From Zopfochytrium polystomum (taxonomy: Eukaryota > Chytridiomycota > Chytridiomycetes > Chytridiales > Chytridiaceae), in NCBI GenBank assembly GCA_025765615.1, contig JAIVFJ010000103.1:124001-188000 (forward strand): 64,000 bases of DNA, in the 5' to 3' direction. Numbering within the stretch: the stretch's first letter is position 1; each line of letters starts with the position of its first letter. This document shows, in pieces, positions 1 to 11,014 of the stretch. The notes beneath the pieces are model-generated. The model had not been told where the DNA came from, ran no database searches, and was given only the letters and a program-made list of their open reading frames with translations. The position numbers and the translations under genes are program-made.

Positions 1-1035
1 TGTGGAGGATGCTGTTGATTGATTCGCGAGAGAGTTGGTTTTGCGACGGTTGGAATTGAAAAAAAAACGCAAGTTCATTTGCACTTTAATTTAACATTCA
101 TTTCACGTTGATTCAACGTCGAAACAACTTCAAAAAGACTTGGAAAACCAAAGTTTTCGGGCTAGCGCTGTAAAAAGATTTTCCTCCTTTCCACTTGAAA
201 CAACCTCTAAACAAAAACAAAAAACCTGCTTCCTCAAGCCAGCAAACCATATTATTAGTGGAACGGTTAGGGTGTGTCGCCCTTTGCGGAAAAACACAAA
301 ATTCGATTTTTCCGCAATTTTCTCTCCCTTTGTTGCCGATTTTCGTGGATGAGATTTTGATGTTCCACCACACAAACAACAAAATTCTTTTGGCGTTTTT
401 TTCTTTTCGCCAGGGGGGACCTGAACCACCCCGTTCTTGCTCAATTTTCATTTTGAGACCGACCAGCACATAGGGTTTACCTAATCAAATTCAAATACAC
501 TTACATGTAGCTTCAAGAAAGTCTTTCACGTGATTTTTTTTCTTCTGTTGAACAAATACAACAGAAAAAAAAGCACACCAAAAAAAACAAAAAAAAAATT
601 CATCGCCGTCTCTCGCCTGCCCCATAGGCAGGTCCCTTTCTTGTCGGACACTATCGCGTTCGGACATTCGGCGGACAACAGACTTCCTTCGGACTCCGAA
701 TTCACAGCAGTGACAACAGAAGCATTCTTGTCCCCTTTGCCTTTGCCTTTGCCGAAAGAACCAAACGCTGCTTTTCGAAAAATGGACAGAAGAGGGCAAA
801 TGTAAAAAAAAAAAAAAAAAAAAAAAAGGAACAGCAGTACGTCTCGCGAACCCCCTAAACCTCTGCAAACCAGGATTGCAAAGAGAAAATCACAAAAAGG
901 GCGGTCGGGCATTGGGGAAGAGAGAGAGGAGGGACACCGAACAGAAAATAGAAACAACCAAAACCATTCTCCAAGACAACTGCAGTCGTGTAGAGCCGCT
1001 TGCGCAGGGATGCCAGAGACTTCCAAAGTCGCATT
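1..1035. other. Intergenic stretch, no gene recognised
   Basis: No reading frame here has a recognisable domain or a convincing exon structure. The DNA contains A/T homopolymers, including a run of about 23 A near 804-827, and T-rich tracts. It lies downstream of the minus-strand TBRG1-like gene, so it would include that gene's 3' untranslated region. Confidence 0.6.
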
Positions 1036-2648
1036 TCAATCATCACCACTGTCGCTGTCGCTCCCACTGCTGCTCCCGCTTCCACTCTCGGATTCCTCGC
1101 TGTGCCCTGCCCCATTGCCGTGCTGCACGGGAGGCGCCGCGGATGGTGCAGGTTGGGCAAGATATGCGCTGGGTTGCGCTGGTTGGTGATACTGCATGTG
1201 GTATTGCGGTTGCGCCGGTGCTGGGGCCGGAGTCGGCAACAGCGCTGGTTGCATGGGTGGAGGAGCATGGTATGACTGAATCGACGGGACTCCTACTGCC
1301 GCGGGTTGTGTGGAGTAATGCACCGCAGGGCTCGAAGATGTGGATGGCTGCGATGATGAGATGGCTGGGGCTCCAGCGGTTGGCGCGGGGAACGGCGACG
1401 ACGACGGTAGCGCTGGTGTCCCAGAGGGGGCGTCCGGTTTTCGGGACCGTTTGCTGGAAGGAGGCGCCTCCTCCCCGGGTCGGAGCAAGCGTTTCGCCCC
1501 ACGACCGGAAATGTACTCGAACTGGGACAGATGGGAGGAGTAAGAGTGAGTGGCAAGCGAAAGAAGAAACAAAACCATGCGAGAGCAGTACCCTCTTGCC
1601 AAATGTAGTTCTTGCACTGACGTGCACCCGGCACGTCTTGAATCAACTTGATCACAACACCTTGAGAGAGCCCAAAGAAATCAGGCCCTGAAGCTCCACC
1701 TGCGTGTTCTCGATTCCGAAGCTGATGCGCGGCTGGATGCAAAAGAAGCAGTTATTCAGTTAGAGCGGCGATTCTCACAACTTCTGGCAAAAGCTCACTC
1801 TTCACGATAGTCGCCCACGCCCCGGTCGCCGAGTTTCCCACTGCCGCTCGATCGGGGGCGTCCTCTGGTGTAACTACAAACTTTGGAGCGTCGCCCGCTT
1901 CCACGATAGTGCAGGTGTATGTGACGGTCGCATTTGGATCCACGATGCTGAGGTACTGTCGGGACGACTTGAATCCGACCGGATAAATGTATCGTTCCGA
2001 ATGGTACGCAGGCCGGTCCCACACAATCGTTCCAAGCTCCAGAATCGTAATGACCCCCACTACGATGGGCAGTTGCGGACGACCAAGCTCGTCCACGGGA
2101 TATCGCTGAATACGGCGAACATTGCCGGCAAGAGGACGGCGACGCTTGTTGTTCTGAGCGTCCTTGGCATTGTTTTCCTCCTTCACGTCTGTTCGTCTCT
2201 TTGAGCCCGAAGAGGATCCAGAGTCTGCGGAAAGCGTTAGTGAAGGGAAGCGAGACGACGAATGGGATGACAGTACCCGAGTCGGACGAGTTTCCGCTAG
2301 AGTCGTTGGAGGAGCTGCTACCGTCTCTTTCCAGCCTTTCCAGGAGCTTGCTGTGTTGGTTGAGGTTGATCTCCGTTAGAATGACGGGTATCCACCTTTC
2401 TTAACACTGCAGCAAGGAAACTCACTCTCGCTCCTCCTCGAGGGCCATGATCTTCTTTTCCTTTTTCAGCAGCTTCTTTGCAAGGAACTCGTTTTCCTCG
2501 AGGACCTGCGTGTTCGAACATGATTAGTGGGGGGCGATGACGAGTTTTGTACGGAGCAGTAACTAACCTCACGCAGTCGCTTCTTCATGTTCTTGTACTT
2601 TTCGATGGAGGGAGGCGCTTTGCTCTCCTTGTCCTTCTTTGAAGACAT
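1036..2648 (-). CDS. FYR-domain protein, TBRG1-like chromatin factor
   Basis: This looks like a nuclear FYRN/FYRC protein of the transforming growth factor beta regulator 1 (TBRG1) type, about 444 residues. Proposed exons (minus strand) are 2648-2568, 2505-2426, 2395-2277, 2224-1799, 1732-about 1592 and 1521-1036. The N terminus is lysine-rich and becomes a coiled coil (KKLLKKEKKIMALEEERE). The FYRN half carries LPIVVGVITILELGTIVWDR and YIYPVGFKSSRQY. The FYRC half carries SGPDFFGLS, VVIKLIQDVPGA and CKNYIW. The tail is Pro/Ala/Gln-rich and ends in an acidic Ser/Asp run (SGSDSDSGDD). The donor after GTGAGC at 1798 is chosen because it joins the two halves in the FYRC frame. The exon 5-6 junction is unresolved: the obvious GTACTG donor is one base out of frame with exon 6, so either a G-run length error or another splice site is involved. 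The family role in chromatin or transcription is known; the role in this organism is inferred. Confidence 0.82.
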
Positions 2649-3301
2649 TGCGACAGACGTTGATGATAGGGGGTGCTACCGTCAGTGGGAAGAGGCTGGC
2701 GGCGAAGCGGCGGCGAAGCAACGGCGATGAGCGATGGACTTATGATAGTCACTGAATCAAGGACAGTGCGAATGGATAGTTGCGGTGTGTAGATGACTAG
2801 ATCGGAGGGAGTGAGATGGGGGGGATGGGGAGGTGGCTGACTGCGGAGGGACGGAGGGACGTGCGATGATGAGGGGAAGGGTGGGAAGGGTGGGAAAGAA
2901 AGAGAGGGAAGGAAGAAGAAAGACGGAGGTGGAGAGTGGGCGTGAGAAGACGAGGGCGAGATGACGGGCCAATGATTTTCGATTTTTCGGCGGGGGAAGG
3001 GGAGGAGGAGGGGACGGTGCAAGAGGGCGGGGACAGAGGGGGAGGGGAGAGAGAGGAGGCGGGCAGACTTGGCAGACTTGGAAGGGAGGTGGAGGGGGAA
3101 AATGGGGGTGAAGAGGAAGACAGAGGGCGGGGGGCTGTTTTGGGGGAGAGGAGGGAGGGAGGGAGGCTGCTCCAGTGTTGCACCAGCTATTTGACTGCCT
3201 CAAAGGGGAAGTTTGAGGCCCGGCGTCTGGTTGCGGTTACGGGGGGTGGGGATGGGATTGTTTGCGCGTGCAAGGGTGTGTGTATGTTGTGTGCGTGCGT
3301 G

Positions 3302-3333
<32 letters not shown>

Positions 3334-4214
3334 GGTGTGTGTGTGTGGGTGGTGTGTGTGTGTGTGCGTGGGAACGGGAGGAAAAGAGGGGGCGGGCGGG
3401 ACGAGAAAGACGAAGAAAGGCCGAGGGAGAGAGGCGAGCCACCCACCCACGAGACAGTCAAGCCGCGGCCAAGCCATCGTCGGCGGAACAGGGGGGGCCG
3501 GGAACGCGCCGCGCGCGCCCGCCCGCGCGCTCCCCCAGAGAGGCAGAGAGAGGCCCCCGAAAGACAATGCCAGCCAGACGGAGAGCCAGCCGACCTGACG
3601 GCCATTTGTCTCACGAATCACCAATGATGATGATGATGATGATGATGTTGGTGAATGATCGAAGTTTGGTGCAGTTCTTTCGTTTTCATTTTTTTTTTCT
3701 TCGATGCATCCTTTTTTTTTTTTCTCTCTTTTTTTGTTCGGTGTGTTGTGATTTGTTTTCACAGAAATCGAAAGAAAAAAAAATCAAAAAAATTTTTTTT
3801 TTCTTTCTCCAGGTTCCCACACAAGTGGTCCAACCTCGAGCCGGTTCAGGTATTTATTGAACACCTTGAGTGCAAACGGGGCCTGTTTACTATTCATTCA
3901 TTCGCTTATGTACGCAGTAAGCACCAATCATCGAACATACAGTACGAGACTCGCTCTGGCTGCTGTGCCTGGTGGGAATGGCTCTCTTCCAACCCTGTTG
4001 TCGCAAACTTCCGCCTCACCCCCTTTTCTTTTTTTTCTGTTTTTCTCTCATTCTTTCGTCCAAGTTCTCCTTGCTAGCTGAGTGCTTTCGATTCTCTCTC
4101 AAGAAACGAAAACCTGGGCGATGACGGTTAGCGTTGGGGGGCAATCGCCGCAGTCCCGAAATGTCCAGCCGGTTCTGTCACGGAAAATTGACTGACCCGC
4201 CAACAACGATCCAA
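2649..4214. other. Divergent intergenic region with microsatellites
   Basis: This spacer lies between the minus-strand TBRG1-like gene and the plus-strand gene at 4,215, so it holds both promoters. It is strongly purine-rich from 2,820 to 3,180 on the plus strand. A (TG)n tract lies at about 3,270-3,370, an (ATG)n run at about 3,624-3,648 and T-rich tracts at 3,680-3,810. Long low-complexity open frames across the tracts on both strands are not believed to be genes. Confidence 0.6.
3283..3368. repeat. (TG)n microsatellite
   Basis: This is a TG dinucleotide array with short interruptions (TGTGTGCG, TGTGGGTG). It lies about 0.65-0.75 kb upstream of the TBRG1-like start and about 0.85 kb upstream of the gene at 4,215. 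Such alternating purine-pyrimidine DNA can adopt Z-form, but no function is shown. Confidence 0.9.
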
Positions 4215-5132
4215 ATGGGTTCCAAGGCGTCAAAGCCATCAGCCGCCGCCGCCGCCGCCGCCGCACGCACGTCCGTCCAGCACCCGCCGCCGCCGCCGCC
4301 GAGGCCATCCCACGCGCAGTCCCCGCCCGCTCCCGCAGCAGCAGACCCATCGTCATCGTCATCTCCATCCTCCTCCTCCTCGCCACGCGCCGCGCCCTCG
4401 TCCGCCGCCGAACAACAACAACAACAACAACAACACACCACCACCGCCTCCCAGATCCGCGTCGATCTCTCAAAGGAAGATCGGCACGTGTTGGAGAACC
4501 TGCAGGCCATGAACTGGGGCGTCCGAACCGTCGTCGAAAAAAATCCGCCAAAGAAGGTTGGTTGGGGAAGGGTTGTTGGTGTCCATTAGCTAGATACTTT
4601 GTTTTTCTGCTTTCTTTTACTTCCGGAGTGTTCACAGCTCACCCGCCGCCGCCGCCGCCGCCCCACCAACACTTGGAGGGGCTTGTTTTATCTCCTTCCT
4701 TTTCTAGATCTAACCAACACCCCCATCCCCCCCAAAACACGGCTCAAGTCCAACGAGCTCCTCACAGTCTTTTCCAACCGCCCGTCCGCACGCCCGCGGC
4801 CCGGCCGGCACGTGCTGGACGTGGACGAGCTGGACCGAATGTTTTGGATGCGGCGCACGGGGAAAGGCGTTGGCGGTGTTGGCGGCGTTGGCGGGGAGGG
4901 TGTCGTCGGGGCGGCAGGGGGCGGCGGCGACTGGAGGGAGCTCCCGCGCGCGCGCCGCGTCACGGACCACGATCTGGACTTGCTGGTGCGCTACTTCAAT
5001 TCGCCCGAGCGGCCCGTCGCGCCCGGGTCGACGGCGTCCGGCGCGGGGACCGACGGCGCGGCGGCGGCGGCGGCGACGGCGGGGGCGGGGGCGCGCGTGA
5101 AGGTCAATGCAAGCTGGGTGGACCGGCTTTGA
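4215..5132 (+). CDS. Unknown protein, possible N-myristoylation signal
   Basis: I do not recognise the family. The start at 4,215 gives MGSKASKP, which fits the N-myristoylation pattern MGxxxS, so membrane attachment is possible. The next 70 residues are low complexity (poly-Ala, poly-Pro, poly-Ser, poly-Gln). A conserved-looking core follows (DRHVLENLQAMNWGVRTV, then PPKTRLKSNELLTVFSNRP, HVLDVDELDRMFW and VTDHDLDLLVRYFNSP). One intron is needed, probably 4,561-4,707, because the upstream frame stops at TAG 4,587-4,589 and the downstream frame has no ATG of its own in a sensible context. That gives about 256 residues. The donor is not certain; GT at 4,557 would put exon 2 out of frame. The C-terminal part has Gly/Ala runs. 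A poly(A) run follows at 5,199-5,233. Confidence 0.6.
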
Positions 5133-5197
5133 GTTATGTTGTGTGTGACATGGCCTGTGCCTGACAAGGCGTTTGTTGTTTTATTGCCCAAAAAGAG

Positions 5198-5234
<37 letters not shown>

Positions 5235-5336
5235 CGAGAAGGAAAGAAAGAAACCCGTTTTTCTGTTTTACCCATTTTCTCCTTTCAAACTCACGACAAG
5301 AACGACCGACCTCAACCCACCCCTCAACTTCAAACG

Positions 5337-6564
5337 ATGAGCTTCAGAGGTCGAGGCGGCGGTGGCGGCGGTGGATTCGGCGGTGGCGGTGGATTCGGCG
5401 GCGGCGGACGCGGCGGCGGTTTCGGTGGTCGCGGCGGCGGCGGCGGCGGTGGTTTCGGTGGTCGTGGCGGCGGCGGTCGCGGCGGCGGCGGTCGCGGCGG
5501 CGGCGGTGGTTTCGGCGGCCGCGGCGGTGGGCGAGGAGGCTTCGGCGGCCGCGGCGGATTCGACCAAGGCCCCCCTGACTCAGTCCTCGGTAGGCACTAC
5601 GCCCCCTACACCTCCCATGCTCTCCCTCCCCCACCCATCCTCACTCTTCCCCCTCCCGAGTTCCCTTAAGGATCCTCTTTCCCTTCCCCCGATCGGACCG
5701 CCCGCACAGGAATGCTGACATGAAACCTACCTGAAAAAAAAAAAAAAAAAATGAAATTAAAGAAATGGGCCAGCTCATGCACCCGTGCGAAGGCGAGCTT
5801 GTGTGCAAGTCCATCCAACCAAAGGTAAAAAAAAAAAAAAAAACGGTTTGGGCTTTCCACCTGTATCTATCTTAATCCGAATTGCACCTCCTGCCTTCCG
5901 ACACCCGCCCGCCCCCCGGCCCAGATCCCATACTTCAACGCGCCCATCTTCCTCGAGAACAAGACGCAGATCGGCAAAGTCGACGAGATCCTTGGCCCGC
6001 TCAACGAAGTCTACTTCACCGTCAAGCTGCAGGAAGGCGTCGTGGCCACCAGCTTTAAAAAGGACGACAAGGTCTACATCGCCCCAGACAAGCTGCTGCC
6101 GCTCGAGCGGTTCTTGCCAAAGCCCGCCGGCGTTGGCGCGGGGAAGAGTGAGTTGTCGGGGGGAGGTTTTTCTTTTTCCTTTTTTAGCGTTGCTGTCTCC
6201 CAACATTTTCTAAAATACCTTTACCTCCCTGCTCCAAAACTACTAAAAAAAAAAATAAAAATAAAAAACCACAGGCAAACCAACCGGCATGCAGGGACGC
6301 GTCGAAAAGCGCGGCGGCGGCGGTGGACGCGGGTTCGGCGGGCGCGGGTTTGGCGGGCGCGGCGGCGGTGGACGCGGCGGCTTTGGCGACCGGGGCGGGC
6401 GCGGCGGCGGCGGACGCGGCGGCTTTGGCGGCGACCGGGGTGGGCGCGGAGGCGGGCGCGGCGGAGGCTTTGGCGGAGGCTTTGGCGGAGGCTTTGGCGG
6501 AGGCGGCGACCGGGGCGGCGGCCGCGGCGGGTTCCGTGGGGGCCGCGGACGGGGCGGGTATTGA
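5337..6564 (+). CDS. H/ACA ribonucleoprotein subunit Gar1
   Basis: This is Gar1, the nucleolar H/ACA snoRNP subunit that works with dyskerin/Cbf5, Nop10 and Nhp2 in rRNA pseudouridylation. Exons are 5337-5589, 5763-5824, 5925-6147 and 6275-6564, joining in frame to 275 residues. It starts MSFRGRGG, followed by about 75 residues of RGG/GGF repeats. The core domain runs from [17 protein letters not shown] across two introns into [31 protein letters not shown] and [21 protein letters not shown] second RGG-rich tail follows. The flanking GAR domains and the central fold are diagnostic for the family. Introns are 173, 100 and 127 bp, and two contain A-runs. The CDS is on the same strand as the preceding gene, 204 bp away, so this spacer should hold its promoter. 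Confidence 0.97.
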
Positions 6565-7887
6565 GGGGGTGTTGGTATGGTTGGAAATTGGGAGGGTGGG
6601 GCGACGTCGTCAGGCTCGGAGGGTGGGAAGCTTGAAAAGGCCTTGGTTTTTAGATGATGTTAGTCCAGCTTGCCAAGTGGATCTCCCGCTACCCTCACTT
6701 TTCAATTCTTTTTTTTTTTTTCTTTTTCGTTTCTCACTTGTTGTCCTGTTTCTTTTGCTGTTTTCGTTAACAACTGCGCTTCGTCTGCTTTTTCTGCACT
6801 ACCCACCCGTATCACGACCGCACATCACTCCCTTCCCCTTCCGGCTTTGCGCTGCCTCTGTTTCATTTCCGTCGGGGACCGCCGTCCCGCCGTCCCGCGC
6901 GCGTTCCGGGAAAAAGTGGGGAGCCTTCCCTGCCCCTATTTCTTTTTTTTTTCTCCCCGCCCCTTGTTACTCGACTGCGGGGTAGCGGGATACGAGAAAG
7001 GAGTGAAAGATTCAGTCCAAGATTTGATGTTTTTTTTTTTTTTTTTTTTTAGCTTAGGCAACAGGGACAAAGTGGGAGGAGGAAGGAGGCACAAGAGCAA
7101 AACCAACAAACCAAGAAATTAAACTGGCCGAGTTACGAAGAGAGGGTACATTAAACGATACAATGGGGCCAGCAGAGCGTGGAAACTAAACCAAAAAAAA
7201 AAAAAAAGTGCGGAAGAGTGGGCGAATTAAAAAGCGGTCATGAGGAGTAATGAGAGAGGGCAGGGGGAGGAGTGAAGAGTTCGTAGTCGTCGCGTCGCAG
7301 ATGTCCTCCAACTTACTCAGCGGCAACCCGTATTTCTTCCTTCCTTTTTTTTTTTTTTCAAGGCAGAGTGGAGGCTGCTGAAGGGGAACCGGGCGGGTTG
7401 AGCCATCTCCGTGCTGCAGGTTACGCGCGTCCGCGCACTTCTCAACACCGATCCAAACTCTTTCTCAATGTTCATGCCTCCCTCCCCCCCACCCCGTTCC
7501 CGCTCTTTCCCCCGTCCCCATCAACCACAGACCCATTTACCTCTGCTACCCGTCGCTTCCCCGTCTCAGTATAAAAACAAGGCAAAAGGGAACCAAAGCA
7601 TAAAAAAAAGAACAAAACAGGTTGATGAGACAGTAGGGTAGGGTTTGAAACAAAGTTGAAAGCAAGAAAAAAAAAGGGGCAACAGAGGTGTGAACGAGAA
7701 GTACTGGGCGCTCCCTGTCCGCAATCCGACTGCCTCCACCGATTTCGAAGCACCGGGGTCCACCAACCACTCCCCATCTCCCTGTCCCCTTCAGCGTCTC
7801 TCTCCCCCACTCCCCACCGTACACCCATCCGAATTCCGCCCCCGCCCCAACACCCCAACCCCTCCTCCCAAAGGTTCTTGCTTCTTT
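6565..7887. other. Convergent 3' intergenic region
   Basis: This spacer lies between the ends of GAR1 (+) and the EF-hand gene (-). It is T-rich on the GAR1 side (6,709-6,725 and 7,029-7,050) and C/T-rich toward 7,870. It must contain both 3' untranslated regions and polyadenylation signals. No reading frame looks coding. Confidence 0.6.
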
Positions 7888-9420
7888 TCAAGCCTTGGCC
7901 TTCCCGTTCTTCTTGGCCTTCCCTTTGTCCGTCTTTTCCGCCGCCTTTTCGGCCTTTTCGGCCGCCTTTTTCTCCTTGGCCGCCTCCTTCGCCTCCTTCT
8001 CGGCTTTCGCCTTGGCCTCCTTCTCCGCCTTCTCCTTCTCCTCCCGCTCCTTCTCCAGCGCGGCTTGCTTCGCCTTCCAGTCCGGGTCGGCGTTACCCGT
8101 CGCCCTCCGGACGAGCTGCACTTTAACGCTGTAACCGTGCTTGATCAGGTCGCGCTAATTTTTGTTGGTTGTCGTTGATGTTGTTGTTGCCGGAACGATG
8201 TTCGCAGTTGCAGATGCCAGCGACAACGTAATGGAACAAGCGGGGACAAGGGCGGGGAGGAAAGGCGGTTCGAGAGGATGGAGCGTTTTGTCATATTTGG
8301 GGCCAGTAAGGACAGGTGCAAGTGTTATGTGAGAGTAAATGTGTCAGTTTTCTCTGATGCCAAAGCCCTCGCACACGCCCAGTTTCGCCTCCCACGAATC
8401 GCAAGACGGGAAGGAATGGAAAAAGGTTTCTCCATACCCATGTTTCGTTCGGGTCGGAAAGCGTTTGTAGCTACGCCCGCGTTTTCGTATCGGGGATTTT
8501 AATTTTGAAAGGGGGACAGGGGATTGAGAATTGGATTTGGTGAGACCGGAGATTTTTGACTTGTATCCTTTCACGACCCTCGCCCTCACCTGGTACATCT
8601 CGAGGAAGCCGCGCTTAGTCAGATTGTCGTTCGCGTCGACGTTGAAGCTCTTCTTGAGTTCGTCGACGGCCTCGTCCTCAAACTGTGCGGGGGAAGGGGA
8701 GGAAAGAGGTTTTGGCACGCGGGCGGTGAGTGGATGATCGTATTGTGAACGAGGGAATCACGGGGCCAGTGGCGTGGCATTGTGATCACGCGCTACCAAT
8801 CGAGCGCGCTGCGCCAGACGCGTGCGATCGATACTGTTCCTGGATCCCGCGGCGCGTCAGCGCATATAAAGATCGACCCCTCCCTTCCGTACTTGCAATC
8901 AACGCTGAAAGACGTGACTAAGTGCGGGGGCCATTTGGTTGCGGGGAGGGTGTGCGCCTTCCCGCTACAAGTATACTTCCACTTCTTCTTCCAATTGTAG
9001 AAGTCGCTCGCCGTCCACGCTCTCTTCTCTCTCTCTGCTCTCTCTCTCTCTCGCTACCTTTTCGCCGTTCGTCGCGATCGCAAACGCCTCCAGCTCTTTC
9101 CGGCTGAGGGCGCCGTCGCCGTCGTCGTCGAAGCGGCCAAAGATCTCGAGGAGGGCGGTAGACACGTTGGGCATGAGGCGGTCCTGGGCGTCCAGCAGCG
9201 GGGCGCGCTTGACCTTGCCGGCGGCGGCGGCGGCGGCGGCGGTGGGGGCGGCGGCGGCTTGCTGCTTCAGGAGCGACGAGACGGATGGGGGGGGGACGGC
9301 CTCTGGCGCGGCGGCGGCAGCGGCTGGGGCAGGGGCTGGGGAGGCGGCGCCAGCGGCGGCGGCGGCGGCGGCGGCGTCCTCGTTGCCTGCGGCGGCCTTC
9401 TTCTTCGACTTGGACGGCAT
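7888..9420 (-). CDS. EF-hand protein with lysine-rich coiled-coil tail
   Basis: Exons are 9420-9058, 8682-8590 and 8154-7888 on the minus strand, giving 240 residues. The N terminus (MPSKSKKKAAAGNED) leads into long Ala/Pro runs. A canonical calcium-binding EF-hand loop follows, DDDGDGALSRKE inside IFGRFDDDGDGALSRKEL, with acidic residues at positions 1, 3 and 5 and Glu at 12. A second helix-loop-helix, FNVDANDNLTKRGFLEMY, spans exon 2 and lacks the full canonical ligands, so it probably binds calcium weakly or not at all. Exon 3 has RDLIKHGYSVKVQLV followed by about 60 residues of Lys/Glu/Ala coiled coil ending KAKA. I cannot assign an orthologue. The gene is convergent with GAR1. Introns of about 375 and 435 bp are long for this window. 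Confidence 0.85.
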
Positions 9421-9780
9421 TTGGTCGGTTTGGCTGGTTGGTTGATACGTTTTTTTTCTTCTTGTATTAATATGTTTTTTACTGTATTTGTTACTTTCTT
9501 TTGCTGTCCAATTTTGATTTTTTTTTTTTTTTTGTTTTAATTCGAGACTGGCAAAATTTCCCGGCGCCAGTTGAAATCCGAGCGATAATAGATGCTGGGG
9601 ATCGTGTGGTGACAGCGACAAGGGCGGCGAGGTCGAGGGCGAGGTCGAGGGCGACGAGGCGGTGATGGAGCGAGATGTAATCAAACGCAAATTGTCTTTT
9701 CTTCCTTTCGATTATCACGTGTGCGCAGGGGCTTATTCCAAACAGCGTCTCTGCAGCCTGCTGTGCACAACGTACGCATC
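9421..9780. other. Upstream region of EF-hand gene, with repeat similarity
   Basis: This contains the putative promoter of the EF-hand gene. The segment 9,662-9,752 resembles the tandem copies at about 53,547-53,760: they share GATG-AATCAAA, a TTAT/GATTAT block, TGTGTGC and AGGGGC-TATTCCAA. It therefore carries a dispersed repeat. Confidence 0.5.
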
Positions 9781-10727
9781 AATGAATCTTCCTCCTGGTC
9801 AACTGACTTTGCCACACCTCCAGCTGCCAACGTTTCAGCGGCTCCGCCCCGTCGACCAGCTCGCTTCCCTCCTCAAATCCACCGCACCTGCAATTGACAT
9901 CCCCTTCATCTCCCAGACTGTCCTGTCAGCCACAGCCTTCATTGGTGAGACAGCAGTCCTCAGTCAACTTCGTCGACAACTCTGCCATCTCCATCGGCAC
10001 AAATTTCCTTCCAATTATTCCTTTGCTTCTGCTTTTCATGACTCATTTTCTTCTGTTCATTGGTAATCCCCTTTTCTGGTTCCACATTCTGGCATCCGCC
10101 CCTCTTCCTTCCTTGATACACTTCTGCTTCACATCGCCGCAAATTCCACCTCCAATTGTTTACTGAATCCCTTCCCACACAATCTCACCTTTACCTCTGG
10201 TACCCTATCGTTTACCCCAACAAATCTTGTCGTCGCTGCGCTACAGGCAGAGACTTTCTCCCACATGTTCCTTTGCCCTGCTGCCCACGAAGCCTCCCTT
10301 GCTGTTAAAAATTCGCTTGCATCCACCCTCGCTGCATGCTCTCCCTCCGACCCCTCACATCCAACCCCTCACTGCCATGCTCCCTTCTGGCTTGACCTTC
10401 CTGAATTTTCCCTCGCTGAAGATGTACCACTCAACTTCCTTACCCTTCTTCATGGCATCATCCCTCAGTCCTTTTATGATATCCTCTTTCCCTGCCAACG
10501 ATGTCATTACTGCCCTTGTGCGTATCTGTCATGACTTTCTCCTTGATGTCCGTCGGCTCATATGGCGCCCTCGTTGCGATGAGACCATCGACTGGGAATG
10601 CGACCACAGCATTACACCCTCTGACAAGCGCAGCCACCACCCACTTCCTTCCCCTGCTCCACCCTCTTTACCTGGCAGCCCTGCTACGCCTCCTCCACCT
10701 TTCCCAACAGCAAGTCCTACTCCACCT
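9781..10727 (+). pseudogene. Gag-like ORF of an unclassified retroelement (broken)
   Basis: A Gag-like or ORF1-like frame begins at ATG 9,784 (MNLPPGQLTLPHLQLPTF), runs open to a stop at about 10,066, resumes in the same frame (DTLLLHIAANSTSN, AETFSHMFLCPAAHEA, PFWLDLPEFSLAEDVPLNF, LLHGIIPQSFYDILF) and then shifts frame near 10,497 to continue as VITALVRICHDFLLDVRRL and WRPRCDETIDWECDHSI. The same protein pattern occurs intact at 58,170-58,610 (LLRGFIPQSFYDSLF, VTAFHQLLLDAHQLIW), where it ends in a CCHC knuckle. Stops and a frameshift make this copy non-functional. An LTR interrupts it at 10,728. The superfamily is unknown to me; ORF1 of a LINE-like element is the best guess, based on the poly(A)-tailed copy. 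Confidence 0.6.
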
Positions 10728-11014
10728 TGCCAGGAACAGGGCAGGACAGGACAAGGCAGACAAGGAACTGAGAGGAGTGATGATTGTATTGGAAACAATA
10801 ATTCACTTGAGGGATGGGACAGGTCCCCCATCCCCCTTTTATACCTTTTGAGAGAAGACTCAAAGAAAGTTCCAGAAAGAGCAATTAGTAATACAATGAT
10901 ACCAATGATACCAATGACAACAAGACAAGTCAGGAAAGCAAAGAAGGTTCCAGAAGGTTCCATGGAGGAATGTTATAGAACGTTCCAGAGGTTTCCAGAG
11001 GGTGATTCATAACA
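10728..11014 (-). repeat. Solo LTR of the gypsy family, diverged
   Basis: This is an inverted copy of the LTR at 12,081-12,388. It begins TGCCAGGAACAGGGCAGG (the canonical end is TGTCAGG) and ends ATTCATAACA. It has point differences and a small deletion near 10,855 (GAGAGAAGACTC instead of the longer LTR sequence). No clean 5-bp target duplication is visible. It is older than the full-length element next to it. Confidence 0.9.

Noticed and set aside
2757..3203. Pro/Ser/Leu-rich minus-strand frames upstream of the TBRG1-like gene
   Set aside because: Translation of a purine-rich tract; no domain, no introns in register.
5268..5634. Ala/Thr-rich and Arg/His-rich minus-strand frames
   Set aside because: Antisense of the GAR1 RGG repeats.
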